Assembly (NCBI GenBank): GCA_024278435.1
Contig: JAJRTD010000075.1
Location: forward strand, 1-6,019
Direction: 5' to 3'
DNA: 6,019 bases
From: Gammaproteobacteria bacterium
GTDB lineage: Bacteria; Pseudomonadota; Gammaproteobacteria; SZUA-229
Both the position numbers and the translations under genes were made by a program. The notes under the pieces were generated by a model. It was not told the DNA's origin. It ran no database searches and saw only the letters and a program-made list of their open reading frames with translations. This document shows positions 1 to 6,019 of the stretch, one piece after another (positions within the stretch are counted from its first letter, which is position 1; each line of letters begins with the position of its first letter).

Positions 1-362
1 CGCAGCCATTGCGCGGCATCGGTGACCATGTTCACCGGGCATACCCAGGAACAATAACTGCGACCGCCAACCAGAAAATAAAAGACGGCAACAATGACGG
101 CGCCCAGGATGGCGGCGGTTTCCGGCAGGTGGCCGGCTGCCAGGCTTTGCAGTAATACGTAGGGATCGGTCAGTGGCAGCACGCCAAGCGTCAGGCTGGA
201 ATTTAAATTGCCGGTAACGATCCAGATGCCAAACCAGGGGCCGAGTAAAAACAGCAGTAAAACCGACAGCTGGCTGCCACGCCTTGCCAGCAACCACTTG
301 TTGGCCAGTAGCCGGCCTTTGTATTGAACGGCTTCGGCGCCGGGATGAAGTGAACGTTTCAT
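1..362 (-). CDS. napH: NapH, quinol dehydrogenase membrane component (N-terminal 120 residues, 3' end outside window)
   Basis: This gene starts at an ATG at 362-360 that overlaps the napG stop codon as ATGA, and runs off the window at position 1. A G-rich ribosome binding site (GGGGGA, 369-374) sits 6 nt upstream. The visible protein begins [20 protein letters not shown]. It has two hydrophobic segments, about residues 32-50 and 83-99, and then a YCSWVCPVN motif (C104, C108), the first of the CX3CP motifs typical of NapH. The segments SGPWFG-like ([10 protein letters not shown]), [19 protein letters not shown] and SYCSWVCP closely match the E. coli NapH pattern. NapH is a polytopic inner-membrane protein of about 280-300 residues that works with NapG to pass electrons from quinol toward the periplasmic NapAB. 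The later FeS-binding region is beyond the edge. The overlapping start implies translational coupling to napG. Confidence 0.95.
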   Translation of the reverse strand, partial: MKRSLHPGAEAVQYKGRLLANKWLLARRGSQLSVLLLFLLGPWFGIWIVTGNLNSSLTLGVLPLTDPYVLLQSLAAGHLPETAAILGAVIVAVFYFLVGGRSYCSWVCPVNMVTDAAQWL

Positions 363-1252
363 TGTTCATCCCCCGTGCTGCCGGTTTTGCTGTTAAACGA
401 ACTATTGTTCAGGGTGTCCAGCGGGTTGCCGCCAAAAGGGCTGTCGCTGGCCGGGTCATCAAAGATCAGTCCCTTGCCCTCGTAATCATAACGCTGTCCC
501 TGTGGCAGGTTGTAGCGGTGCTGCACGTCGGGTGTTACCAGGCTTTCACCGGCTTTGTTTTTTTCCTTCCATCCCCAGCGGTAATGGTGGCCCAGTTCGC
601 CTTTCGCCAGGTCATAGGGCATGACGCGGATGGCCGTGGTTTCCAGTACACAGGCATGTTCGCACTTGCCGCAACCGGTGCAGTGATCGGAATGCACGGT
701 AGGAATAAACAGGGCATGTTTGCCGCTGCGGGCATTGTGTTTCATTTCCAGGGTGATGGCCTTGTCGATTACCGGGCAGACGCGGTAGCAGACATCACAA
801 CGCAGGCCCTGAAAATTCAGGCAGTTCTCCTCGTCGATCAGTACCGCCAGTCCCATGCGTGAGTCATCGATATCCTGCAGCTGGTGATCCAGCGCGCCAC
901 TGGGGCAGGCCTTGACGCAGGGAATGTCCTCGCACATTTCGCAGGGTACATCCCGTGCCGTGAAATAGGGCGTTCCGGTGGCGACATTGTCACCCAGCTC
1001 GGCCAGCTTCAGTGTGTCATAAGGGCAGTCGCGTACACACAGGCCGCAGCGAATGCAGGCGCCGAGGAAGTCTTTCTCATCCAGGGCGCCGGGCGGACGA
1101 ATGGCCGAGGCCGGCAGCGAAACCGACTGGCGTGAATACAGGCCGGTACCCAGGGCAAGCAACGAGGCAGCACCGGCTGCCCGGGCGGAATCCAGCAGGA
1201 ATTTCCGCCGGCTGCCCGATGTCAGTTTGCGCTGTGTTGAGTCGGTATTCAT
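359..1252 (-). CDS. napG: NapG, periplasmic ferredoxin-type quinol dehydrogenase subunit with four FeS cluster motifs
   Basis: NapG is a Tat-exported periplasmic protein that with NapH moves electrons from quinol to the nitrate reductase. The chosen start, ATG 1252-1250, gives 297 residues and places the twin-arginine motif SRRKFLL at residues 14-20, before a hydrophobic Ala/Leu stretch. Four cysteine groups follow in ATG numbering: C66/69/72/76, C104/107/112/116, C144/152/155/159 and C191/194/197/201. The segments [31 protein letters not shown] and [16 protein letters not shown] are family hallmarks. An in-frame TTG at 1273 would add 7 residues, but neither start has a strong Shine-Dalgarno site. 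The protein lies 29 nt after napA and overlaps napH by 4 nt. It is oddly long: about 60-70 residues continue past the point where the E. coli protein (231 residues) ends, rich in Gly, Asp, Ser and Asn. This may be normal for its own subfamily. Confidence 0.96.
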   Translation of the reverse strand: MNTDSTQRKLTSGSRRKFLLDSARAAGAASLLALGTGLYSRQSVSLPASAIRPPGALDEKDFLGACIRCGLCVRDCPYDTLKLAELGDNVATGTPYFTARDVPCEMCEDIPCVKACPSGALDHQLQDIDDSRMGLAVLIDEENCLNFQGLRCDVCYRVCPVIDKAITLEMKHNARSGKHALFIPTVHSDHCTGCGKCEHACVLETTAIRVMPYDLAKGELGHHYRWGWKEKNKAGESLVTPDVQHRYNLPQGQRYDYEGKGLIFDDPASDSPFGGNPLDTLNNSSFNSKTGSTGDEQ

Positions 1253-1281
1253 CTTGCTATGCCAGTGTTTCAACCGCTGCT

Positions 1282-3819
1282 TCAGGCCTTAACAACCCTG
1301 ACAGCACACTTCTTGTAGTCCGTTTCCTTGGATAGCGGATCGGTGGCGTCCAGTGTGACCTTGTTGATCAGGCGGCTGGCATCAAACCAGGGTACAAAGA
1401 TCAGGCCCCGGGGTGGCTTGTTACGGCCACGGGTTTCGATGCGGGCGTTGATTTCACCCCGGCGGCTCTGGATTTTTGCCGCCAGTCCGCGGCGCAGGCC
1501 ACGTTCCCTGGCATCATCCGGGTGCATGAAAATGACGGCGTCAGGGAACGCACGGTACAGTTCCGGTACCCGTCGTGTCATGGAGCCGGAGTGCCAGTGT
1601 TCCAGTACACGGCCGGTACATAACCATAAATCGAACTCGTCATCCGGGCTCTCCGCTGCCGGTTCATAAGGTGCGGTGATGATATTGGCCCGGCCGTCTT
1701 TGCGTCCGTAGAAGCGGATGTCTTCACCGGCTTTAACATAGGGGTCATAACCTTCGCGGTAGCGCCACAGGGTTTCCTTGCCGTTGATGACCTGCCAGCG
1801 CAGTCCACGGGCCTTGTGGTAGACATCATAGGGTGCCTGCTCGTGGCCTTTTTTCGGACCTTCCTGCTGGAAACGGCGGTATTCTTCAAACAGGCCTTTC
1901 TGTACATAAAAGCCGAAATCATCCATTTCGTTGTTATGGTACTTGTTGCCTTCACTGTCGGTAACAGTGATCTTTTTGAACTTATCAACCTGGCCGTTGG
2001 CATATAAAATGTCATACAGGGTTTTGCCTTTGTATTCCGGCTTTTTGGCAATCAGCTCATCCGGCCAGACGTCTTCCACCTTAAAGCGCTTGGAGAATTC
2101 AATCACCTGCCACAGGTCGGATTTGGCTTCGCCCGGGGCATTAACCTGCTGGCGCCAGAACTGGGTGCGGCGTTCGGCATTACCGTAGGCACCTTCTTTT
2201 TCGGTCCACATGGCGGTGGGCAGAATCAGGTCGGCTGCCATGGCGGTAACCGTCGGGTAGGGGTCAGACACCACGATAAAGTTGTCCGGGTTGCGGTAGC
2301 CGGGCAGGGTTTCCTCGTTGAGGTTAGCCGCTGCCTGCATATTGTTATTACATTGCACCCAGTAGGCGTTGAGCTTGCCGTCTTTTAACATGCGGTTCTG
2401 CAGCACGGCGTGATAACCCGGTTTACCGGGAATGGTGCCTTCGGGTAGTTTCCAGATTTTTTCCGCCAGGTCACGATGGGATTTTTTCTTGACCACGTAG
2501 TCAGCCGGCAGACGGTGGGAGAAGGTACCGACTTCACGCGCGGTGCCACAGGCAGAAGGCTGGCCGGTCAGCGAGAACGGGCCGTTGCCGGGTTCAGAGA
2601 TTTTGCCGGTGAGCAGGTGTACGTTATACATCAGGCCGTTAGCCCAGACGCCGCGGGTGTGCTGGTTAAAGCCCATGGTCCAGAAAGAAGTGATCTTCTT
2701 GTCCGGATCGGCATAGAGTTTGGCCAGGCGTAACAGTTTGTCTTCCGGTACGCCGGACAGCTTGGAGGTATATTCCAGGGTGTAGGGTTCCAGCGATTTT
2801 GCGTATTCCTCGAAGGAGATCTTGCTCAGCTTGCCGCCCTTGCCGGTTTTCTTTTTCTCCAGCGGATTTTCAGGACGTAAACCGTAACCGATGTCGGTCG
2901 GGGTTTTGTTGAAGTTGACGTGTTTGCCGATAAAGTCCTTGCTGTAGGCCTTGTTCTGCACGATGTAGTTGGCAATATAGTTCAGGATGGCCAGGTCGGT
3001 TTGCGGGGTGAAGATCATGTTGTTATCACCCAGGTCGAAACAACGGTGTTCGAAGGTGGACAACACGTGGACTTCACAGCCATCTTTGGTCAGCCGGGTG
3101 TCGGTTAAACGTGACCATAAAATGGGATGCATTTCCGCCATGTTTGAGCCCCACAGAACAAAGGCATCGGCATGCTCCAGGTCGTCGTAACAGCCCATGG
3201 GTTCATCGGCGCCGAAGGCACGGATAAATCCGCCCACCGCGGAGGCCATACAGTGACGTGCATTGGGATCAATATTGTTGGAGCGGAAACCGGCCTTGTA
3301 CAACTTGGAAGCGGCGTAACCTTCCCACACGGTCCACTGGCCGGAGCCGAACATGCCCACGGTGGAAACGATTTTTTCCGGTGGCTTGCCCTTGTTGACT
3401 TCTTTGTCGTGTTTCAGGGCGGCCTTGAATTTTTCTTCCATGACATCAAAGGCCTGGTCCCAGCTTACCGGGGTGAACTCGCCTTCCTTGTCATACTTGC
3501 CATCGGTCATACGCAACAGCGGCTGGGTAAGACGGTCTTTGCCGTACATGATCTTGGAAAGGAAGTAACCTTTAATACAGTTCAGTCCACGGTTTACCGG
3601 TGCGTCGGGATCACCCTGGGTGGCAACGATGCGGCCGTTCTTGGTACCAACCAGTACACTGCAGCCGGTGCCGCAGAAGCGGCAGGGCGCCTTGTCCCAG
3701 CGGATATCATCTTTGGTTTTTGCCAAGGCTTCTTTAACACCGGGGATGGTGATGCCGGCGGCGGTTGCGGTTGCTGCAATGGCATTGGTTTTAATGAAAT
3801 CTCTTCGTGTTAGTTTCAT
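1282..3819 (-). CDS. napA: NapA, periplasmic nitrate reductase catalytic subunit
   Basis: NapA reduces nitrate to nitrite in the periplasm, using a Mo-bis-molybdopterin guanine dinucleotide cofactor and one [4Fe-4S] cluster. The 845-residue protein is uninterrupted and near the usual length (E. coli 828). A Tat signal with TRRDFIK at residues 4-10 is followed by an Ala-rich hydrophobic stretch and a likely cleavage site after ALA (residues 31-33). The cluster ligands are C46, C49, C53 and C81, with K83 as the conserved lysine between cluster and cofactor. [10 protein letters not shown] gives C190 as the probable molybdenum ligand. Other hallmarks are [35 protein letters not shown] and the C-terminal [18 protein letters not shown]. 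The ATG has a consensus AGGAGG 7 nt upstream (3827-3832). It lies 61 nt after napD and 29 nt before napG. The sequence is of the E. coli-like type that partners a diheme NapB. Confidence 0.99.
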   Translation of the reverse strand: MKLTRRDFIKTNAIAATATAAGITIPGVKEALAKTKDDIRWDKAPCRFCGTGCSVLVGTKNGRIVATQGDPDAPVNRGLNCIKGYFLSKIMYGKDRLTQPLLRMTDGKYDKEGEFTPVSWDQAFDVMEEKFKAALKHDKEVNKGKPPEKIVSTVGMFGSGQWTVWEGYAASKLYKAGFRSNNIDPNARHCMASAVGGFIRAFGADEPMGCYDDLEHADAFVLWGSNMAEMHPILWSRLTDTRLTKDGCEVHVLSTFEHRCFDLGDNNMIFTPQTDLAILNYIANYIVQNKAYSKDFIGKHVNFNKTPTDIGYGLRPENPLEKKKTGKGGKLSKISFEEYAKSLEPYTLEYTSKLSGVPEDKLLRLAKLYADPDKKITSFWTMGFNQHTRGVWANGLMYNVHLLTGKISEPGNGPFSLTGQPSACGTAREVGTFSHRLPADYVVKKKSHRDLAEKIWKLPEGTIPGKPGYHAVLQNRMLKDGKLNAYWVQCNNNMQAAANLNEETLPGYRNPDNFIVVSDPYPTVTAMAADLILPTAMWTEKEGAYGNAERRTQFWRQQVNAPGEAKSDLWQVIEFSKRFKVEDVWPDELIAKKPEYKGKTLYDILYANGQVDKFKKITVTDSEGNKYHNNEMDDFGFYVQKGLFEEYRRFQQEGPKKGHEQAPYDVYHKARGLRWQVINGKETLWRYREGYDPYVKAGEDIRFYGRKDGRANIITAPYEPAAESPDDEFDLWLCTGRVLEHWHSGSMTRRVPELYRAFPDAVIFMHPDDARERGLRRGLAAKIQSRRGEINARIETRGRNKPPRGLIFVPWFDASRLINKVTLDATDPLSKETDYKKCAVRVVKA

Positions 3820-3826
3820 TACTCGG

Positions 3827-3832
3827 CCTCCT
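3827..3832 (-). promoter_or_regulatory. Consensus ribosome binding site of napA
   Basis: The minus strand reads AGGAGG, complementary to the 3' end of 16S rRNA, 7 nt before the napA ATG. It fixes the napA start and is the strongest such site in the Nap operon, which fits the need for more catalytic subunit than accessory proteins. Confidence 0.85.
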
Positions 3833-3841
3833 GTTGACCTT

Positions 3842-3876
3842 TAACTATATTCTTTAAGTATGTTTTGTAACTATAT
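3842..3876. repeat. Two 9-bp direct copies of TAACTATAT in the napD-napA gap
   Basis: The 61-nt gap between napD and napA is AT-rich and holds two exact copies of TAACTATAT (plus-strand reading), at 3842-3850 and 3868-3876, with starts 26 bp apart. On the minus strand each copy reads ATATAGTTA. A weak internal promoter (TTACAA, 15 bp, TATAGT) could be drawn through them, but the -35 matches only three of six consensus bases. In such an AT-rich stretch chance similarity is possible. No function is assigned. Confidence 0.4.
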
Positions 3877-3880
3877 GTTT

Positions 3881-4111
3881 TTAATCATCAAACTGATGGT
3901 AAATCATGGCGGCTGACAATACGCCCGGTACGTCCTGTATCTGCACCAGGGTATCCGAAACCTTGTTGGCATTTTCCTGCTCGACGGTTATGACAATACG
4001 GCCATCATCGTTATTGCCGTGGACTTCAACACCGTCCATGCTGGCAAGAACCTTTTCAATTGAGACCAGGTTTTCCGGATAGGCTTTGACCAGTACACCG
4101 CTTATATTCAT
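3881..4111 (-). CDS. napD: NapD, Tat-signal-binding chaperone for NapA
   Basis: NapD is a small cytoplasmic protein that binds the Tat signal peptide of NapA and holds back export until the molybdenum cofactor has been inserted. The preferred start, ATG 4111-4109, gives 76 residues beginning MNISGVLVKAYPENL, the usual NapD opening, and ending with GVLSAAMIYHQFDD. The family's VYHQ-like end is clear. A ribosome binding site AAAGGTGA (4116-4123) lies just upstream. An earlier in-frame ATG at 4129-4127 would add MNKGET, but that would put the ribosome binding site inside the gene and has no site of its own. No metal or cofactor motif is expected; the fold is ferredoxin-like, built around the central VEVHGNNDDGRIVITVEQ strands. 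It lies 39 nt after napF. Confidence 0.94.
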   Translation of the reverse strand: MNISGVLVKAYPENLVSIEKVLASMDGVEVHGNNDDGRIVITVEQENANKVSDTLVQIQDVPGVLSAAMIYHQFDD

Positions 4112-4115
4112 TGTT

Positions 4116-4123
4116 TCACCTTT
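4116..4123 (-). promoter_or_regulatory. Ribosome binding site deciding the napD start
   Basis: The minus strand reads AAAGGTGA ending 4 nt before the ATG at 4111-4109 (AGG is 7 nt away). The alternative ATG at 4129 has only CAACCAAT-type sequence ahead of it. The site therefore favours the shorter 76-residue NapD. Confidence 0.7.
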
Positions 4124-4150
4124 GTTCATATTGGTTGTTCGTACAGTTGG

Positions 4151-4639
4151 CTACTGCCGTATGTCGACAGCGCTGCTCGGGCAGACGGCGACACAGGCGC
4201 CGCAACCGGTGCAGTTATCAGCGTTAAATAACGGGATTGAAATGCCACCCGGTCGTGGCGGCATGGTAATCGCCCGTGCTTCACAGGGGTCATAACAGCT
4301 GCGGCATTCCACGCCCTGGTAGCTAAGGCATTTGTTTTCATCAATGCAGGCCTTGATCGACCAGGCGTCAACCTGTGGTTTCTTAAGCAGGGCGCGGGGC
4401 TGGCAGGCGTCGACGCATTGTTCACAAAAAATGCATTCACCGGCAGAGAAATCGACTACCGGGAAGCAGGCCCGTGCCGGTTTGATAATATTTTCAGGGC
4501 ATGCAGATACACAGTCACCACAGTTTGTGCAGATCTCGGTAAACAGGTTTTCATCGATCGCCCATGGCGGACGCAACGGTGTTTCCTTGCCCCTGAAATC
4601 ACCCCGAAGAAATTGCATTCTGCTGACTTGCGTATTCAT
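4151..4639 (-). CDS. napF: NapF, ferredoxin-type protein with four [4Fe-4S] motifs
   Basis: NapF is a cytoplasmic iron-sulfur protein implicated in maturation of NapA before export. The 162 residues match the usual length (E. coli 164). After a short N-terminus with SRMQFLRGDF, which resembles the family's SRRxxLxGR opening and is not an export signal, four cysteine groups follow: C37/40/43/47, C69/72/75/79, C104/112/115/119 and C143/146/149/153. The third has the extended CLSYQGVECRSCYDPC spacing also found in NapG. The ATG at 4639-4637 directly follows an in-frame TGA at 4642-4640, so no longer start is possible. Its ribosome binding site is weak (AAGG at 4655-4658, 15 nt away), and an in-frame ATG at 4618 is a less likely alternative. 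It is the first gene of the nap operon, 39 nt before napD, with an FNR-type promoter ahead of it. Confidence 0.96.
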   Translation of the reverse strand: MNTQVSRMQFLRGDFRGKETPLRPPWAIDENLFTEICTNCGDCVSACPENIIKPARACFPVVDFSAGECIFCEQCVDACQPRALLKKPQVDAWSIKACIDENKCLSYQGVECRSCYDPCEARAITMPPRPGGISIPLFNADNCTGCGACVAVCPSSAVDIRQ

Positions 4640-4673
4640 TCAATATTACTGATGCCTTAAGATTATATTAAGC

Positions 4674-4679
4674 ATGATA
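4674..4679 (-). promoter_or_regulatory. Probable -10 element of the napF promoter
   Basis: The minus strand reads TATCAT, five of six matches to TATAAT. With this element at -12 to -7, transcription would start near 4667, giving a leader of about 27 nt before napF. That start places the FNR box at 4702-4715 exactly at -41.5, the class II activator position. The agreement between the two sites is the main support; AT-richness makes other -10 choices possible. Confidence 0.6.
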
Positions 4680-4703
4680 TATATATCGAAGCGGGATATA
4701 TAT
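4679..4703. repeat. Perfect 9-bp inverted repeat between the FNR box and -10 of napF
   Basis: The arms ATATATATC (4679-4687) and GATATATAT (4695-4703) are perfect reverse complements around the 7-nt loop GAAGCGG. The dyad fills the spacer of the predicted napF promoter, touching the -10 on one side and two bases of the FNR box on the other. It could be an operator for a second regulator, or only alternating AT sequence that helps promoter melting. The C/G pair closing the stem makes it somewhat more than a plain AT run. Confidence 0.55.
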
Positions 4704-4715
4704 GATTTATATCAA
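4702..4715 (-). promoter_or_regulatory. FNR/CRP-family binding site upstream of napF
   Basis: The minus strand reads TTGATATAAATCAT, nine of ten matches to the FNR consensus TTGAT-N4-ATCAA, with a perfect TGAT-N4-ATCA core. Its centre is 69.5 nt upstream of the napF ATG and, with the TATCAT -10, at -41.5 from the inferred start. FNR (Fnr/Anr) activates anaerobic respiration genes, including napF in E. coli, when its [4Fe-4S] cluster is intact without oxygen. A second, poorer match with one perfect half (TTGAT-TTAC-ATAGA) lies 15 bp upstream at 4717-4730. Confidence 0.8.
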
Positions 4716-4731
4716 GTCTATGTAAATCAAA

Positions 4732-4738
4732 ATAAGTA
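4732..4738 (-). promoter_or_regulatory. Possible NarL/NarP heptamer upstream of napF
   Basis: The minus strand reads TACTTAT, a full match to the degenerate heptamer TACYYMT bound by the nitrate/nitrite response regulators. A six-of-seven match, TACTTCA, lies 15 bp further upstream at 4747-4753 in the same orientation. They would sit near -68 and -83 of the inferred start. No 7-2-7 inverted pair, the arrangement NarP prefers, is present, and a degenerate 7-mer is easily met by chance. Confidence 0.3.
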
Positions 4739-4740
4739 TT

Positions 4741-4760
4741 TCTATATGAAGTAATATAGA
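4741..4760. repeat. Perfect 7-bp inverted repeat in the sortase-napF intergenic region
   Basis: TCTATAT (4741-4747) and ATATAGA (4754-4760) are perfect reverse complements around the 6-nt loop GAAGTA. It lies 47 nt past the sortase stop, but the stem is AT-rich and no U-tract follows, so it is a poor intrinsic terminator. It could be a protein-binding dyad upstream of the napF promoter. Nothing else terminator-like is seen between 4761 and 4806, so read-through from the sortase gene into nap is possible. Confidence 0.4.
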
Positions 4761-4806
4761 GCCGGTTTAGGACTCGCTCAATTAGAACGTAGACTCTGTC
4801 CAGCTG

Positions 4807-5397
4807 TCAAGGGCTTGCTGTTGCGTACACCAGGTAGCGCAGGGAGCCGCCACTGCTGACAGCATTAAACGGGTAGCAGGTCACCAGAATCAGCGTTTGC
4901 CTGTCGTTATCGACGGGCAGGGCGAAGTTCTTACTGTCGACAATCTGCAAATCATCAACCCGGTACTGAACGGTATTATCAGCCGTTTGCAGATAAATGG
5001 AATCGTTTTTTTTCAATTCTTTCAAAAACTTGAAGTGAGTATCTCGATGGGCACTGAGCATTGTGGTGCCGCCGCTGTTAGGCGCTGCAGCAGCAAAAGA
5101 ATATCCCGGGCCGAAGGCCAGGCTGCTGCCGTCGTCACCGGCCAGTACAATCTGTTCTATGCCTTTCGAGGGTATCAGCAGCCGGGCGACCGGCCAGGTA
5201 TCGGCCCAGGGCCAGGGCCGGTGCATGGTTTTGTCGTTGAGGGTCTGTTGCCAGGAATAATCAAGCAGCTGCTGGGCAACGATGGCTTTCCCCTGTATCC
5301 AGCCGGCACTTGCCAGCTGCCACAGGCTGGTGCCGAACAGCAGGATGATGGTGAGTGTCAGCAGTTTACGGGCATGTTGTCTGATCCGGTTTAGCAT
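4807..5397 (-). CDS. Class GN (Gram-negative, marine-type) sortase
   Basis: This encodes a 196-residue sortase, a membrane-anchored cysteine transpeptidase facing the periplasm. It should cleave a C-terminal sorting signal in its partner protein. An N-terminal membrane segment (about residues 11-32) follows basic residues. The catalytic residues read as H117 in SAHRDTHFKFL, C174 in LVTCYPF and R187 in SLRYLVYA. The stretch LAGDDGSSLAFGPGYS and the HRDTHF block fit the Gram-negative family (TIGR03784-type), in which this is usually the only sortase in the genome, next to its only substrate. The ATG has a good ribosome binding site, GGAGGA at 5403-5408, 5 nt upstream. The substrate gene ends 47 nt upstream on the same strand, so the pair is likely cotranscribed. 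Its link with nitrate respiration is probably only positional. Confidence 0.93.
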   Translation of the reverse strand: MLNRIRQHARKLLTLTIILLFGTSLWQLASAGWIQGKAIVAQQLLDYSWQQTLNDKTMHRPWPWADTWPVARLLIPSKGIEQIVLAGDDGSSLAFGPGYSFAAAAPNSGGTTMLSAHRDTHFKFLKELKKNDSIYLQTADNTVQYRVDDLQIVDSKNFALPVDNDRQTLILVTCYPFNAVSSGGSLRYLVYATASP

Positions 5398-5402
5398 AAT
5401 GG

Positions 5403-5408
5403 TCCTCC
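5403..5408 (-). promoter_or_regulatory. Ribosome binding site of the sortase gene
   Basis: The minus strand reads GGAGGA, 5 nt before the sortase ATG at 5397-5395. It supports that start and indicates independent initiation after the 47-nt gap that follows the substrate gene. Confidence 0.75.
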
Positions 5409-5444
5409 GTACGTTAGTGCTGTATCGGGTAATGAATTGCGCTC

Positions 5445-6019
5445 CTACGTGGGGAGTGATGCAGGGAATCTTTTACGCCACCGGTACAGTATGAGGCCGG
5501 AAAAAAGCAGCAATAATCCCAGCCGTAAATTGAATCCGGAAGCCGTTGCCGTCTGTGCCAGCATGACTTTTGCAGCCTGTGCCTGTTTCCAGCCATGGGG
5601 CAGGTTGTTAGACATGCGTTGCTGATACAGCAGGCCTTTAATATTGACCGGGGTGATATCAACCGCCACCAGGCTGGTAAAACGGCTGACCAGGTGGTGT
5701 TCGAGCGCAGTTGCAATCACCGCCTGCCTGACGGCATCACGCTGCTGCTCGTTGCTGGTTTCATGGTACAGGCTCATCAGCGAGTCCAGCTTTTCGCCGG
5801 CCCAGGCAACGCGGATACCGCTATGTTCCGTAGTGTCCGTTGCCAGCTGTGTCTGCCACTCGCTATTGCCGTAGTCGCCGCTAATATTCAGTGGCTGTTG
5901 CAAAAGCGGGCCTTTAATTAACACGGTGGCGGTTTCACCGGCGTACAGGTCGGGAACAATATTGGGAAAGACCTGGTAGCGGTTGCGGTCGATATCAATG
6001 CTGATATTGGTCAGGGCCG
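5445..6019 (-). CDS. Marine proteobacterial sortase target protein, C-terminal part (5' end outside window)
   Basis: The frame is open from the window edge (first complete codon at 6017-6015) to TAG at 5447-5445, giving 190 visible residues with no initiator. A GTG at 5924-5922 lies inside the continuous frame and should not be taken as the start. The visible part resembles the C-terminal half of the TIGR03788-type sortase substrate, whose full-length members carry an N-terminal VIT domain and a von Willebrand A domain. Recognisable blocks are NIVPDLYAGETA, GIRVAWAGEKLDSLM, and ALEHHLVSRFTSLVAVD near residue 115. The C-terminus is a sorting signal: LAQTAT at residues 153-158, a hydrophobic helix at about 165-178, and the basic tail RWRKR at 179-183. 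The protein would be exported, then cut by the sortase encoded 47 nt downstream. The VIT and VWA domains are inferred from the family, not seen. Confidence 0.88.
   Translation of the reverse strand, partial: ALTNISIDIDRNRYQVFPNIVPDLYAGETATVLIKGPLLQQPLNISGDYGNSEWQTQLATDTTEHSGIRVAWAGEKLDSLMSLYHETSNEQQRDAVRQAVIATALEHHLVSRFTSLVAVDITPVNIKGLLYQQRMSNNLPHGWKQAQAAKVMLAQTATASGFNLRLGLLLLFSGLILYRWRKRFPASLPT
5448..5561 (-). other. C-terminal sorting signal of the sortase substrate, with variant LAQTAT motif
   Basis: This stretch encodes LAQTATASG, the helix LRLGLLLLFSGLILY and the tail RWRKRF, the three-part layout of a sortase cleavage signal. The motif itself (5544-5561) has alanine (GCA codon) where LPxT-type signals carry proline. 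One base (GCA from CCA) would account for the change. The nearby NLPHG at about residue 138 is too far from the helix to replace it. Confidence 0.75.

Noticed and set aside
284..862. 192-codon open frame on the plus strand
   Set aside because: It lies antisense to napG and the start of napH, which have complete family motifs on the minus strand. The translation shows no recognisable domain.
1253..1273. TTG start adding 7 residues to NapG
   Set aside because: TTG is a rare start, no good ribosome binding site precedes it, and the ATG at 1252 already gives a normally placed twin-arginine motif. It is not excluded.
1578..2051. 157-codon open frame on the minus strand inside napA
   Set aside because: It is a shifted frame of napA. 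napA itself is uninterrupted across this region with conserved family sequence.
3172..3813. 213-codon open frame on the plus strand
   Set aside because: It is antisense to the 5' part of napA and arises from NapA codon use. No domain or ribosome binding evidence supports it.
4741..4806. Intrinsic terminator after the sortase gene
   Set aside because: The only good dyad (4741-4760) is AT-rich with no following U-tract, and the GAGTC/GGCTC pairing nearby is short and imperfect.
4897..5394. 165-codon open frame on the plus strand
   Set aside because: It is antisense to the sortase gene, whose catalytic motifs and ribosome binding site establish the minus strand as coding.
5445..5924. A separate 159-residue protein starting at the GTG at 5924
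   Set aside because: The frame stays open upstream to the window edge and continues family-like sequence (NIVPDLYAGETA), so the GTG is an internal valine of a longer protein.
1..6019. CRISPR array, tRNA or rRNA, insertion sequence ends or phage att sites
   Set aside because: No regularly spaced repeats, cloverleaf-like sequence, transposase-like protein or flanking terminal repeats were seen. Almost all of the window is covered by ordinary genes.

Overview
The window reads as part of a gammaproteobacterial chromosome. All recognisable genes lie on the minus strand, so the biological order runs from high to low coordinates. The Nap proteins resemble the enterobacterial napFDAGHBC type throughout, in gene order, the NapA C-terminus, the NapG cysteine pattern and the NapH N-terminus. 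The two genes upstream are a Gram-negative (class GN) sortase and the C-terminal part of its dedicated substrate, a pair best known from marine Proteobacteria. Together these suggest a marine or sediment gammaproteobacterium able to respire nitrate. The species cannot be named from this sequence.

Layout from high to low coordinates. (1) 6019-5445: C-terminal 190 residues of a sortase-target protein whose 5' end lies outside the window. It ends in a sorting signal: a degenerate LAQTAT motif, one hydrophobic helix and a basic tail. (2) 5397-4807: a complete class GN sortase with an apparent His/Cys/Arg catalytic triad. (3) 4806-4640: an AT-rich intergenic region with no clear terminator. It carries a near-consensus FNR box and a -10 element in class II (-41.5) geometry for napF, plus two perfect inverted repeats. 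(4) 4639-4151 napF, 4111-3881 napD, 3819-1282 napA, 1252-359 napG, 362-1 napH (3' end outside the window).

How the genes work together. NapA is the periplasmic Mo-bis-MGD nitrate reductase, exported folded by Tat. NapD binds the NapA Tat signal and proofreads its export. NapF is a cytoplasmic four-cluster ferredoxin-type protein implicated in NapA maturation. NapG (periplasmic, Tat-exported, four FeS clusters) and NapH (membrane, CX3CP motifs) form a quinol-oxidising electron route toward NapB/NapA. napB and napC are absent here and would be expected just past position 1. The sortase pair is a separate functional unit: the sortase would cleave and anchor or transfer its single neighbouring substrate at the cell envelope.

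The Nap operon is conventional. The parts most worth a second look are the atypical sorting motif beside an apparently intact sortase, the dyad between the FNR box and -10 of the napF promoter, and the long C-terminal extension of NapG. I saw no RNA gene, insertion sequence, CRISPR array or clear sign of recent transfer.
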